From an uncultured Bacteroidia bacterium (lineage in GTDB: Bacteria > Bacteroidota > Bacteroidia > Bacteroidales > UBA932): a stretch of DNA of 64,000 nucleotides. Made by a program: the position numbers and the translations under genes. Below are positions 7,598-17,200 of the stretch, one piece after another. The DNA is taken from positions 1-64,000 of the forward strand of contig CADBAY010000008.1 in the NCBI GenBank assembly GCA_902792815.1. Reading direction: 5' to 3'. Each line of letters begins with the position of its first letter. Position 1 is the first letter of the stretch. The notes under the pieces were generated by a model. That model was given only the letters and a program-made list of their open reading frames with translations, searched no databases and had not been told where the DNA came from.

Positions 7598-8986
7598 ATG
7601 GCCTATCAAAAAGTAACTACAACCTCCTATGGCGGCCGTCTCAAAAATGCCCTCTCGGGCGTTGGGATGGGATTCGTTATGCTGATTGCCGGTACCGTTC
7701 TTCTGTTCTGGAACGAGGGCCGTACCGTCAAGACTACCAAGATGCTCAAGGAGGCCCAGGGCGTTTGCGTCGAACTGGGCGACATCGAGCAGGTCAATGC
7801 CGACATGAACGGTAAGATGATCCACGCCAGCGGCCTTGCCGCAACCGAGGAAGTTCTCACCGACGGTATGTTCGACATCTCCCTTAATGCCATCAAGCTT
7901 ATCCGCAGCACTGAGTATTATCAGTGGGTTGAGCACCAGAAGTCGGAGACCAGAGACAAAGTCGGCGGCGGTCAGGAGACCATTACCACTTACACCTACA
8001 GCAAGGAATGGGTCAGCAGCCCGGTCAGCTCATCTTCTTTCGAGGATCCTCAGTACAGGGGCATCAACAACGACGTCCTCCTCAAGGTGGAACCTCAGAC
8101 CTGGCAGGCCCAGAACGTATCTTTCGGCGCTTACACCTTCCCTGAGGGCCTCATCTCCCAGATGAACAACAGCGAGCCCCTCACCGTGGAGCTTAAGCCC
8201 GAGGTTACCGAGTTCTTCGAGAAAGAGTTCCACAGAGTATATGATGTGTCCGCAAGCGACAGTTTTGTGCATCCTAACGGCAATGTCCTCTATCTGGGAC
8301 TTAATCCCAACAACCCCAAGGTGGGTGATGTAAGAGTTACTTACAAGAAGGTCCTCCCCGGTGAGGTGTCTATCCTTGCCAAGGTTAACGGCAACACCTT
8401 CGAGAAGTTCACTGCCAAGAACGGTTACAGCATGATGACCCTCGAGGACGGTACCGTGAGCATGGACGAGATGTTCGCCACTGAGCACGCTTCCAACAAG
8501 ACCATGGCCTGGATCCTTCGTCTGATCGGATTCCTGCTCATCTTCTTTGGTTTCAAGAACATCTTCAACATCATTACCCAGCTTCTCAAGGTGCTCCCGT
8601 TCCTTGCCAATATCGCCGACCTTGGTATCAACCTGGTAGCAGGTGTTCTGGCAATTGTATGGACCCTGGTTGTCATTGCTGTCGCATGGCTGTTCTACAG
8701 GCCTGTGCTCGGCATTATCCTGCTGGTTATCGCCGGTGCTCTTATCTGGTTCCTGGGTAAGAAGAGTAAAGAGAAGAAGGCTCAGCTTGACGCTCAGGCA
8801 GCAGCCGCTCCCGCAGCACCTGCAGCAGCACCCGTTCAGCCTGCGGCTCCTGTACAGCAGGCTCCTCCTGCAGCAGCACCCGTACCTCCGGCCGCTCCTG
8901 CACCCGAGTATCCCGAGCCTCCGGCACCGGATTTCTCCGATGCTCCCGCTCCTCCGCCCGAATTCCCGGACGCTCCCGTTGAGTAA
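7598..8986 (+). CDS. TMEM43 family membrane protein with Pro/Ala-rich tail
   Basis: The 462-residue protein has the layout of TMEM43 (LUMA) proteins: one N-terminal membrane helix (about residues 22-40, ending in LLFWNEGR, a family signature), a large non-cytoplasmic domain of about 270 residues, and three closely spaced C-terminal helices (about 305-385). The last 70 residues are Pro and Ala rich with repeated PAAP-like units and an acidic end, probably a flexible cytoplasmic tail. The family is known from eukaryotic nuclear envelope and ER membranes and is scattered in bacteria, where its role is not established. It is transcribed alone and flanked by terminators on both sides. Confidence 0.8.
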   Translation: MAYQKVTTTSYGGRLKNALSGVGMGFVMLIAGTVLLFWNEGRTVKTTKMLKEAQGVCVELGDIEQVNADMNGKMIHASGLAATEEVLTDGMFDISLNAIKLIRSTEYYQWVEHQKSETRDKVGGGQETITTYTYSKEWVSSPVSSSSFEDPQYRGINNDVLLKVEPQTWQAQNVSFGAYTFPEGLISQMNNSEPLTVELKPEVTEFFEKEFHRVYDVSASDSFVHPNGNVLYLGLNPNNPKVGDVRVTYKKVLPGEVSILAKVNGNTFEKFTAKNGYSMMTLEDGTVSMDEMFATEHASNKTMAWILRLIGFLLIFFGFKNIFNIITQLLKVLPFLANIADLGINLVAGVLAIVWTLVVIAVAWLFYRPVLGIILLVIAGALIWFLGKKSKEKKAQLDAQAAAAPAAPAAAPVQPAAPVQQAPPAAAPVPPAAPAPEYPEPPAPDFSDAPAPPPEFPDAPVE

Positions 8987-9006
8987 TTCATTTACTTGAT
9001 CATATA

Positions 9007-9038
9007 CCGGAGGCCCCGTCGCGGGCTTCCGGTTTTTT
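9007..9038 (+). terminator. Rho-independent terminator
   Basis: A ten-base stem (CCGGAGGCCC with GGGCTTCCGG, one G-U pair) is followed by six Ts. It lies 20 bases after the TMEM43-like gene, and its T-run abuts the next promoter. Confidence 0.88.
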
Positions 9039-9040
9039 AT

Positions 9041-9048
9041 TATATTTG
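9041..9048 (+). promoter_or_regulatory. -7 box very close to a start codon
   Basis: TATATTTG ends eight bases before the ATG at 9057, so the transcript would start within a few bases of the start codon. The -33 region is occupied by the terminator stem and matches the consensus poorly. Confidence 0.5.
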
Positions 9049-9056
9049 TTGCCGTA

Positions 9057-9962
9057 ATGATCAATACCGTGCATCAGAACAAAGCATTCGGATTCGTCGT
9101 ACTGCATTATCTTGCATACGGTATGACCCGCCGCTGCGTGGATGTGCTGCTGAGTACATTCAAGGATGAGCCTATAAGGATTGTAGTGGTGGACAACGCT
9201 TCTCCTGACGGCAGCGGCGACAAGTTGGAAGAAGATTATGCAGAATCGTCAAACGTAACTGTTCTGCGCAATTCATCCAACCTGGGTTTTGCCCGCGGTA
9301 ATAACGAAGGCTATAACTATCTGCTCAAGGAAGGGGAGTGCAGGTTCATTGCTGTAATAAACAATGATGTACTCATTCAGGACTCCGGATTCATATCCAG
9401 GGTAAGTGCTGTTTATTCCGAGACCGGTTTCGCCGTGCTGGGGCCGGATATAGTGAACCCCTCCGACGGACGGCACCAGAACCCGGCGCACCTTGAGGGT
9501 TTTACCCGTGAGGATCTGACTGCCCTCCGCGACAAGCTGACCGATGATCTGGATCATTTCCGGTGGAAGCGTTTCAAATGGAATATAAAGTGCCGCTTTT
9601 TCCCGTTCCTTATCCGCCGTAAGGCTGTGGAAACGCCGCCTGTGGTGGACCGCAGGGAAGGGGTTGTACTGCATGGAGCCTGTTACGTGTTCTCGCCGCT
9701 TTTTCTGTCGGCAAGGAGGGAGTGTTTCAATCCGTCGACTTTCTTATATCTGGAGGAGGACATCCTGCATTATGAATGTATGCGGGACGGGCTGAAGATG
9801 CTTTATGAGCCATCGCTGCAGGTGCTGCATCTTGAAGACGTATCGTCACGCGAGGCCTTCGGATCGAAGGATGCGATAGATGCCTTCAAGTTCAAAGAAT
9901 CATTGAAGTCAATTGAAGTGCTGCTCGCGCTGATGGAGGGGAATAAAAAAAGAGCAGGATAA
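9057..9962 (+). CDS. Family 2 glycosyltransferase
   Basis: The 301-residue protein has a GT2 (GT-A fold) domain: a VVVDNASPDGS nucleotide-binding segment near residues 42-52, an NLGFARGNN motif near 75-83, and an Asn-Asn-Asp metal site (VINNDV) near 99-104. It transfers a sugar from a nucleotide donor, probably rhamnose-like, to a growing surface glycan at the inner membrane. The acceptor is unknown. Its last three codons lie inside the tRNA-Gly gene on the other strand. It is separated by that tRNA from the flippase, so the surface glycan genes here are not one operon. Confidence 0.85.
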   Translation: MINTVHQNKAFGFVVLHYLAYGMTRRCVDVLLSTFKDEPIRIVVVDNASPDGSGDKLEEDYAESSNVTVLRNSSNLGFARGNNEGYNYLLKEGECRFIAVINNDVLIQDSGFISRVSAVYSETGFAVLGPDIVNPSDGRHQNPAHLEGFTREDLTALRDKLTDDLDHFRWKRFKWNIKCRFFPFLIRRKAVETPPVVDRREGVVLHGACYVFSPLFLSARRECFNPSTFLYLEEDILHYECMRDGLKMLYEPSLQVLHLEDVSSREAFGSKDAIDAFKFKESLKSIEVLLALMEGNKKRAG

Positions 9963-10023
9963 GGGAGTCGAACCCTCCTCCTTGGCTTGGGAAGCCAATG
10001 CACTACCGATGTGCTAATCCTGC
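9953..10023 (-). tRNA. tRNA-Gly (anticodon CCC)
   Basis: The minus strand folds into a 71-base cloverleaf. The acceptor stem pairs GCAGGAT (from 10023) with ATCCTGC (9954-9960). The anticodon stem is TTGGC/GCCAA with loop TTCCCAA, giving CCC at 9991-9989, which reads GGG glycine codons. A T-arm with GTTCGACT is present. CCA is not encoded. The 3' acceptor strand overlaps the end of the glycosyltransferase gene. A promoter lies directly upstream. Confidence 0.95.
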
Positions 10024-10033
10024 TTGTGGGATG

Positions 10034-10064
10034 CAAATATACGAATTTTTTGTATCTTCGCAAG
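10034..10064 (-). promoter_or_regulatory. Promoter for tRNA-Gly
   Basis: On the minus strand CTTG (10061-10064) and a perfect TATATTTG (10034-10041) are 19 bases apart, and the tRNA 5' end lies ten bases further on. The region overlaps the promoter of the divergent flippase gene. Confidence 0.65.
10053..10060 (+). promoter_or_regulatory. -7 box next to the flippase start
   Basis: TATCTTCG (one base off TAnnTTTG) ends seven bases before the ATG at 10068, which would give an almost leaderless message. Its position inside the divergent tRNA promoter means the two probably compete. Confidence 0.4.
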
Positions 10065-10067
10065 GTC

Positions 10068-11624
10068 ATGCCCGAGATTTCTGAAAACAGCCGCCGCATA
10101 GCGCGAAATACAGTCTTGCTATACTTCAGGATGCTGCTCCTGATGTGCATCGGCCTTTTCACTTCGCGGGTGGTGCTGAATTCTCTTGGGGTGGAAGACT
10201 ATGGCATCTATGGTGCCGTGGGCGGTGTGGTGATGCTGTTTACCATTGTCACAAACTCCGTCTCCCAGTCGGTCAGCCGTTACATAACCTGGAATCTGGG
10301 CCGTTGCCCTGCCGATGATATGTCCGCCAAAGACTCGGTGCTCCATCGGGTATTCTCTACAGCAGTGCTGATGCAGCTTATTTTCTGCGGCCTGCTGCTG
10401 GTGCTTACCGAAACGGCCGGCCTGTGGTGGGTCAATACCAAAATGAACATCCCCCCTGACCGTTATCCCGCCGCTAACTGGGTGCTTCAATGCTCAATGG
10501 GCGTTCTGATGGTGAATCTTTTGAGCGTTCCGTTCAATTCATCTATCATCTCTCATGAGCGTATGGACATCTTTGCCTTGGTTAGCCTGGGCGAGGCATT
10601 GCTAAAGCTGGGAGTAGCCCTGTTGATCTTTTTCTCTCCGGTCGACAAACTCAAGTTGTACGCCACATTGATGCTTGCGGTTGCCATTCTTGTGCGTATG
10701 TGCTACGGGCTTATTTGCCACCGCCTCTTCCCGGAAACCCGGGGGAAGGTAGTGTTTGACCGGAAACTCTTGCACGAAATGACCGGTTTTGCCGGATGGG
10801 CCGTCCTGGGCAGCAGCACTTACGTTGTCAATACGCAGGGCGTCACCCAGCTGGTGAATGTCTTTTTCGGCGTCGCCGTCAATGCCGCCCGCAGCGTGGC
10901 GATGCAGGTGGAGAATATTGTCAAGCAGTTCTCCAACAACATCATCACAGCACTTAATCCGCAGATTACCAAGTCTCTGGCCTCCGCCGACAAAGGCTAT
11001 TGCTTCGAGCTTGCCGGAAAGGGAATCAAGTACACGGGACTGATTCTGCTCCTTCTTGGCATACCTCTCTTCCTGGAAGCTCCTGAACTGCTTCGCTTGT
11101 GGCTGAAAAACGTTCCTGAAGGTAGCATCGTATTTACCCGTCTTACCGTTATCTGCATATTTGTGGATACACTTTTCAATCCGCTGGTTACCATTATTCA
11201 GGCGGACGGACGCATTAAGGGCTTCTATATTATTACGGCTCTGGTGTCGCTGCTGTGCTTTTCGCTTTCGTGGGTGGCTTTCGCCGCCGGCGCGCCTGCA
11301 TACGTGTCATATATCTTCTATGCCCTTGTGTATCTGCTGCTGGATATACTCCGTATCATTTACGCCAGGAGGCTTGCCGGCATGCCGTTTTTGCCTTTGC
11401 TCAAAGACTCGTTGCTGCCGGTGATGCTGGCCGGCCTGCTGGGCGCATCCCTCCCGGTGCTGCTGCATTTCACCTTGCCTGTGGGTGCGTGGAGGGTGCT
11501 TGCCGTGCTGATGGCCACACTTCTGTGTTTCCTTCCCGCGTGTTGGTTTATCGCGCTTACCGGCGGCGAGAGACAATTCGCCTTGCGCGCAATCTGCCGC
11601 AATAAATCCCGTTCGGACGAATGA
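10068..11624 (+). CDS. Polysaccharide flippase (MOP superfamily, Wzx-like)
   Basis: The 518-residue protein is almost all membrane helices (about 12 to 14) in the arrangement of the polysaccharide transporter branch of the MOP superfamily. It opens with RNTVLLYFRMLL and has the conserved SRVVLNSLGVEDYGIY segment near residues 31-46. It would flip lipid-linked oligosaccharide units across the inner membrane. The start at 10068 was chosen over an upstream in-frame start at 9987 because the upstream codons lie inside the tRNA-Gly gene. Its stop overlaps the next gene by four bases (ATGA), so the two are translationally coupled. Confidence 0.85.
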   Translation: MPEISENSRRIARNTVLLYFRMLLLMCIGLFTSRVVLNSLGVEDYGIYGAVGGVVMLFTIVTNSVSQSVSRYITWNLGRCPADDMSAKDSVLHRVFSTAVLMQLIFCGLLLVLTETAGLWWVNTKMNIPPDRYPAANWVLQCSMGVLMVNLLSVPFNSSIISHERMDIFALVSLGEALLKLGVALLIFFSPVDKLKLYATLMLAVAILVRMCYGLICHRLFPETRGKVVFDRKLLHEMTGFAGWAVLGSSTYVVNTQGVTQLVNVFFGVAVNAARSVAMQVENIVKQFSNNIITALNPQITKSLASADKGYCFELAGKGIKYTGLILLLLGIPLFLEAPELLRLWLKNVPEGSIVFTRLTVICIFVDTLFNPLVTIIQADGRIKGFYIITALVSLLCFSLSWVAFAAGAPAYVSYIFYALVYLLLDILRIIYARRLAGMPFLPLLKDSLLPVMLAGLLGASLPVLLHFTLPVGAWRVLAVLMATLLCFLPACWFIALTGGERQFALRAICRNKSRSDE

Positions 11625-12385
11625 AAGACAGGGTGATATATACTGCTGTAATCGGTGGCCTGGACGGACTGCTGCAGCCGATTGTGCCAAGCTCTGAATA
11701 TGACTACGTGTGCTTTGTGCGTAAGGGCTGTGCGGCCGGATTGGAAGGCGGCTTGTGGCAGATACGGGAGCTTCCGGTGGATATTCCGGACGACCGTCTG
11801 CTTGCCCGTTACGCAAAGGCCCACCCGGAGTTGACGGGAGGCTATGAGTGGAGCGTCTGGATGGATGGCAATATATCAATCAAGAGCGAATCTTTTTATG
11901 ATTTACTTGAGCGCAAGATCGCTTCCGGAGTTCCGGTATCTGTGATGAAGCATCCAAAGAGGGACTGCGCCTACGATGAGGCTTATGCCGTGCTCTCTGC
12001 AGGAAAGGCGGGCTATGGGGAACTGTCCCGTATTGTGGACTTCCTTGCAAGAGAAGGGTTTCCGCGTCACGCCGGGCTTTTTGAGAGCGGCATACTGCTC
12101 AGGCATAACACTTTGCCATCTGTTCGGAAGATGGATGGCCTGTGGTGGGAATGCCTTTCCGGACTTTCAGGCAGGGACCAGCTGTCCCTGGTGTATTGCG
12201 CACGCAAGGCCGGGATTGAAATCGATCCTCTTTTCCCTTCGGTGGTGAATATCCGTGACTGCGAGTGGGTGAAGTACGTTTACCACGACCGAACACCTGA
12301 GAGAAGCTTTTTTGTCAAGAAATGGAACGGCTTGCGTCAGGCAGTCTCCAAGTGGCTGCTCAAGAGGCGGATAGCCCGGATATAG
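11621..12385 (+). CDS. TOD1/MUCI70-like (former DUF616) glycosyltransferase-like protein
   Basis: The 254-residue protein shows the motif order of the TOD1/MUCI70 domain: YTAVIGGLD at the N-terminus, YDYVCFV near residue 26, a YAKAHPEL segment near 65, the SVWMDGNISI block near 78-87, MKHPKRDCAYDEA near 107-119, an ESGILLRHN segment and a GRDQLSLVY block near 185-193. The family was defined in plant Golgi proteins and also occurs in bacterial polysaccharide loci. Coupling to the flippase gene supports a role in surface glycan assembly. The reaction is not known. It ends three bases from the convergent glycosyltransferase gene with no clear terminator between. Confidence 0.75.
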   Translation: MKDRVIYTAVIGGLDGLLQPIVPSSEYDYVCFVRKGCAAGLEGGLWQIRELPVDIPDDRLLARYAKAHPELTGGYEWSVWMDGNISIKSESFYDLLERKIASGVPVSVMKHPKRDCAYDEAYAVLSAGKAGYGELSRIVDFLAREGFPRHAGLFESGILLRHNTLPSVRKMDGLWWECLSGLSGRDQLSLVYCARKAGIEIDPLFPSVVNIRDCEWVKYVYHDRTPERSFFVKKWNGLRQAVSKWLLKRRIARI

Positions 12386-12388
12386 CTA

Positions 12389-13267
12389 TTATTTTTTCTT
12401 CTTTTCCGGAATCAGGAACGCCCCGGCCTTGCGGCTCTTGCGACGCAGTTTCAGAAGCTCGGGATAGCGCTTTATGAGCTTTCCGATAAACTTGAACGGG
12501 GTTCCGTCGAAGTAAAGGCAACCTATCGCCGCAAGGCGCAGCGGCTCTCCGATAAGCCTGAGCAGTTCCCATCCTGCCGGGTTGCTTACGTGGACTATCG
12601 AAGCGTTGCATTTCAAGAACATGCGCTGGTCTTTGTTTGAAGGCCTGTCGGCCCTGTCGTGTACCGCGCTGGCAGCGGGCACGACCCCGCAGAGATAACC
12701 GTTCCAACGGGCTCGGTCGATATAGTTGTCGTCCTCTCCGTACATTATGAAGGCGGGGGAGAAGCCGCCCACCTTTTGCAGACAGCCCCGGCTTATCATC
12801 CAGTGTGAGGCCATCACGAAGGGAACCTCAACTATCTTTTCGTCCTTTTGTTTGCGCAGATAGCTCTTGCACCGTTTTGCAAACTGGCGGTCCATCTTCT
12901 TGCCGCTTCCGTCGAGCTGGACCGGACTGAGAATCCCATAGCGGCCGTCTTCCATTGCTTCGGTCAGCAGGCGGAAGGTGCCGGGCTCCACCCAGGCGTC
13001 CTGATTGAGCAGGTAAACGTAGCTGTAGCCCTCTTCCAGGGCCCTTCGCATACCCAAGTTGTTGGCGGCTCCGAACCCCAGGTTATTGCGCTGGGCGAGT
13101 ACTTCTATGTTGTGTCTCTGCAGCCACTCTACCGTACCGTCTGTCGAACCGTTGTCGATGACGAGCAAATCGGCAGGGAGGTCGGAAGAGAGTACGGATG
13201 AAACGCATTTGTCAATCCATTTCATTCCGTTGAAAGTCACTACTATAACCAGGATTTCAGATTTCAT
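12389..13267 (-). CDS. Family 2 glycosyltransferase
   Basis: The 292-residue protein has GT2 motifs: a VIVVTFNGMKWI start, LLVIDNGSTDGT near residues 34-45, NNLGFGAANN near 61-70, and an NQD metal site (LLNQDAW). The GEDDNYIDR segment is like rhamnosyltransferases of the WsbH/RfbF type. The protein ends in a very basic Lys-rich tail, which may hold it to the membrane. Its start overlaps the end of the upstream glycosyltransferase gene by 11 bases, so the pair forms an operon read from the secA-side promoter region. Confidence 0.85.
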   Translation of the reverse strand: MKSEILVIVVTFNGMKWIDKCVSSVLSSDLPADLLVIDNGSTDGTVEWLQRHNIEVLAQRNNLGFGAANNLGMRRALEEGYSYVYLLNQDAWVEPGTFRLLTEAMEDGRYGILSPVQLDGSGKKMDRQFAKRCKSYLRKQKDEKIVEVPFVMASHWMISRGCLQKVGGFSPAFIMYGEDDNYIDRARWNGYLCGVVPAASAVHDRADRPSNKDQRMFLKCNASIVHVSNPAGWELLRLIGEPLRLAAIGCLYFDGTPFKFIGKLIKRYPELLKLRRKSRKAGAFLIPEKKKK

Positions 13268-14162
13268 TGAAGTACTTTATGAAGATTTGCTTGGGAGTGC
13301 GGTGGGTAAAGATGCTCCGGGTATTGTGCTTGTATGTGAGGTAATCCTGCCTGCGCCCCTGTATGAGTGCCTTGATGCGCTTTACCATTTCGGCCGCCCA
13401 GACTCCCGCCCCCAGCACCAGGTAGCGGAGCGAACTGCCGTCGGAAAAGAAAATAAGGCTGCCTCTTATGGAAGCGGGACGCAAAGCGGGGGCGAGACGT
13501 GATGCGGTGGTCCTCCATTTGTGTATCACTTCGGCGTCGGAATCGCACCAGACCGAATAGCCCCTGCGCCTGGCAAGAGTAGAGAGGGCTATGTCTTCGG
13601 GGGTGAAGAAATAGCGCTCGTCGAACCAGCCTAACTCTTTGAAAATGGCAGTTTTAATAAGGAATGCAGCGCCGCTTACGTTGAACGTGCGGAACAGTCC
13701 TTTGCCGTTGTCGGTAGGCTCGCTGTACAGGTGCCATTGCTGCAGTACATAGCGGAATGGGGGATAGTCGGGGCGTCCGCAAAGTTGCAGCGAACCATCG
13801 GCATTGAGCAGCTTGGCTGCCACTATGGCGGCGTCCGGAGGAAGGGCGCTGAAGTCTGCGATGAGCCTGTCGATTGTGGGGCCGGGAAGCTCGGTATCGT
13901 CGTTGAGGATGAAGCAGTACTCGCTTTTGACCTCTTTGAGGGCGAGGTTGTTGTTTTCCGAAAAACCGCTTATCGAATTGTTTATGATGAAGTTGACCCA
14001 GGGATAAGCCGCCTTCATGGCTGACAGATTGTCAGTGGAAAAGCGGTATGCAACCACATACACTTCATATTCCGACGTGGTATGCTGTTTGATGCTGTCC
14101 AGGCACGGTCCGAGATTGTCGGGCCGGTTCATACAAACAATTACAATACTTACTGCGGGCAT
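13257..14162 (-). CDS. Family 2 glycosyltransferase
   Basis: This 301-residue GT2 enzyme has an SIVIVCMNRPDNL start, an NNSISGFSENNN segment near residues 70-81 and an Asn-Asp-Asp metal site (FILNDDTE) near 96. A second acidic motif (TPEDIALS) lies near residue 188. It is first in a two-gene minus-strand operon with the enzyme at 12389. The sugar and acceptor are unknown. A -7 box (TACATTTG on the minus strand) lies seven bases before its start codon. Confidence 0.85.
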   Translation of the reverse strand: MPAVSIVIVCMNRPDNLGPCLDSIKQHTTSEYEVYVVAYRFSTDNLSAMKAAYPWVNFIINNSISGFSENNNLALKEVKSEYCFILNDDTELPGPTIDRLIADFSALPPDAAIVAAKLLNADGSLQLCGRPDYPPFRYVLQQWHLYSEPTDNGKGLFRTFNVSGAAFLIKTAIFKELGWFDERYFFTPEDIALSTLARRRGYSVWCDSDAEVIHKWRTTASRLAPALRPASIRGSLIFFSDGSSLRYLVLGAGVWAAEMVKRIKALIQGRRQDYLTYKHNTRSIFTHRTPKQIFIKYFNEI

Positions 14163-14168
14163 AGTTCA

Positions 14169-14196
14169 CAAATGTACGATATTTTTACTAAATTTG
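14169..14196. promoter_or_regulatory. Divergent promoters between a glycosyltransferase operon and secA
   Basis: The minus strand carries TACATTTG (14169-14176), seven bases from the glycosyltransferase start. The plus strand carries TAAATTTG (14189-14196), 25 bases from the secA start. Both fit the Bacteroidota -7 consensus; -33 boxes are weak. Confidence 0.6.
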
Positions 14197-14221
14197 CCCG
14201 ATTTAGTACTTATTAACAACA

Positions 14222-17200
14222 ATGGCATTAGCTGACATTATTAAAAAGATCTTCGGCTCCAAGGCAGACCGCGATTACAAAGCCGTAAAGCCGACACTCC
14301 AGAAAATACTTGCTGTATATCCCGAGATAGACGCTCTTTCCAACGACGACCTCCGTTCCCGCAGCGCCGCACTCCGCGAGCGTCTGCGCGAGGTTGAAAA
14401 GCCTTTCGAGGACCGTATCGCCCAGATAACGGAAGAGCTTGGTAAAGATATTCCCATTTCCGATAAGGAAAAACTCGCCACCGAATCGGACAAGCTGGTC
14501 AAAGACGAGGACGAGGCCATCGAGAAGTGCCTTACTGAAATACTCCCCGAGGCATTCGCCATAATGAAGAGCACTGCCCGCCGACTGAAGGAGAACGAGT
14601 ATATCGAGGTAACAGCCAACCAGTTTGACCGCGACATAAGCGTCAACCACGATTTTGTCAAGATAGACGGCGACAAGGCCATTTACTGCAATCATTGGGT
14701 GGCCGGCGGTAACGAGGTGACCTGGGACATGGTACATTACGACGTCCAGCTCATAGGCGGTATCGCTTTGCATCAGGGAAAGATAGCCGAGATGGCGACC
14801 GGTGAAGGCAAGACCCTCGTGGCAACCTTGCCGGTGTTCCTTAACGCTCTTGCCGGAAAAGGCGTGCACGTGGTTACCGTTAACGATTACCTCTCCAAGC
14901 GAGACTCCGAGTGGATGGGCCCTCTGTACATGTTCCACGGCCTGAGCGTCGACTGTATCGACAAGCACCAGCCTAATTCCGACGCACGCAAGAGGGCATA
15001 CGACTGCGACATTACTTTCGGTACCAACAACGAGTTCGGTTTCGACTACCTTCGTGACAACATGGCCGTCACCAAGGAAGACCTGGTGCAGCGCAAGCAT
15101 CACTATGCGATTGTGGACGAGGTTGACTCGGTGCTCATCGACGATGCCCGTACTCCTCTCATCATTTCCGGTCCCGTGCAGAAGAGCACCGACGACGATG
15201 CCCAATACACTGAGTACAAGCCCTATGTGGAGCGGATGTATCTGGCTCAGAGGCAGTTGGTCAATCAGTGCCTGAACGAGGCCAAGAAGCTTATCGCCGC
15301 GGGCGACGAGCGCGAGGGCGGAAAACTCCTTCTGCGTGCCCATAAGGGTCTTCCCAAGTACCAGCCGCTTATCAAATACTTGTCGGAGCCGGGAATCAAA
15401 GTCATTCTCCAGAAGACCGAGAACTATTATATCCAGGACAACGAAAAAGAGATGCCCGTCATTACGGATCCTCTGTATTTCGTTATCAACGAGCAGCTTA
15501 ACTCCGTCGTCAAGACTGACAAGGGCGATGCGATGCTCTCGTCGGCAGTGGGCAACGAAGACTTCTTCGTGCTTCCCGACGTGGGCGCACGTACCGCCGA
15601 GATCATGCAGGGAGAGGGGACTCCCGCGCAGAAGCAGGAGCGCAAGGACGCCCTGATGGAGGAGTTCTCCCTCAAGAGCGAGCGCGTGCATGTGGTTGAG
15701 CAGCTGCTCAAGGCATATGCAATGTTCGAGAAGGATGTGGACTACATCATTTCCGAGGACGGCAAGATCAAGATAGTTGACGAGAGTACCGGCCGTATCA
15801 TGGAAGGACGCCGCTGGAGCGACGGACTGCACCAGGCCGTAGAAGCCAAGGAAAGCGTAAAGGTGGAGGCGGCCACGCAGACCTTCGCCACCATCACTCT
15901 CCAGAACTATTTCCGTATGTACCATAAGCTTGCCGGTATGACCGGTACTGCCGAAACGGAAGCGGGCGAGTTCTGGAGCATCTACAAGCTCGACGTGATG
16001 GTCATCCCGACCAACCGTCCGGTAATCCGTGACGACCAGGACGACCGCATCTATAAGACCAAGAAGGCCAAGTATGCAGCCGTCATCGACAGGGTGGCGG
16101 AACTTTCTGCCGCAGGACGCCCTGTGCTTGTGGGTACTACGGACGTTGAAACTTCCGAGCTCTTGTCGAGAATGCTCCGTATGAGGGGTATCCGTCACAA
16201 TGTGCTGAATGCCAAGGAGCACGCACGCGAGGCCGAGATAGTTGGGCAGGCCGGACAGAGTTCCACGGTTACCATTGCCACTAACATGGCAGGACGTGGT
16301 ACCGATATCAAGCTCTCCAACGAGGTCAAGGCCGCCGGCGGTCTTGCTATTATCGGTACCGAGCGCCACGACTCCAGGCGTGTTGACCGTCAGCTCAGGG
16401 GACGTGCCGGAAGGCAGGGTGACCCGGGTTCTTCGACTTTCTATATCTCGCTGGAAGATAAGCTCATGCGCCTCTTCGGCTCGGAGCGTATAGCGGGAAT
16501 GGTCGATAAGATGGGTATGCGTGACGACGAGGCCCTGGTGAGTTCGATGTTGTCGGGCGCCATCGAGAACGCGCAGAAAAAGGTCGAAGAGAACAACTTC
16601 GGTATCCGTAAGCGCCTGCTCGAGTACGACGACGTGATGAACTATCAGCGTGAGGCCATTTACTCGCGCCGTCGCAATGCTATTTCCGGCGAGAAGGTTG
16701 AGATCGACCTTCAGAACATGATGGTAGATACCGCAACCCTTTATGTGGACAAGTGCTCGGGATATACTTGTGACGACTTCCGCGAGAGCCTGATGGCCCG
16801 TTTCTCCATCGACCTCCAGATAACTCCCGAAGAATACGACAAGGCAAAGGATTCCGAGCTTGTGAACCGCATTTGCGAGGAGATGCGCCAGACTTACCGT
16901 CGCCGTATGGATGCCCTTGACGAGAAGCTTTATCCTATCATCAAGGAAGTGTATGAGAAGCAGGGATCGATGTATCAGAACATTGCCATTCCCGTATCCG
17001 ACGGCCGCAAGACTCTTAACCTGTCGGTCAATCTTCAGAAGGCTTATGAGAGCGAGGGCCGCGAGATATCCAAGACCCTCAGCAAGAACATAATACTGTA
17101 TCAGATCGACGAGCACTGGAAGGAGCACCTCAGGGATATGGACGACCTCAAGCAGAGCGTCCAGAACGCCGCATACGAGCAGAAAGATCCTATCGTGGTT

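Noticed and set aside
8030-9064. A 344-codon minus-strand frame under the TMEM43-like gene
   Set aside because: The translation is a low-complexity Arg/Cys-rich shadow of the Pro/Ala repeat and spans a terminator and promoter.
14228-17128. A 966-codon open frame antisense to secA
   Set aside because: It is a shadow of secA caused by codon bias. SecA has all its motifs, and the antisense product has no recognisable domain, signal or promoter.
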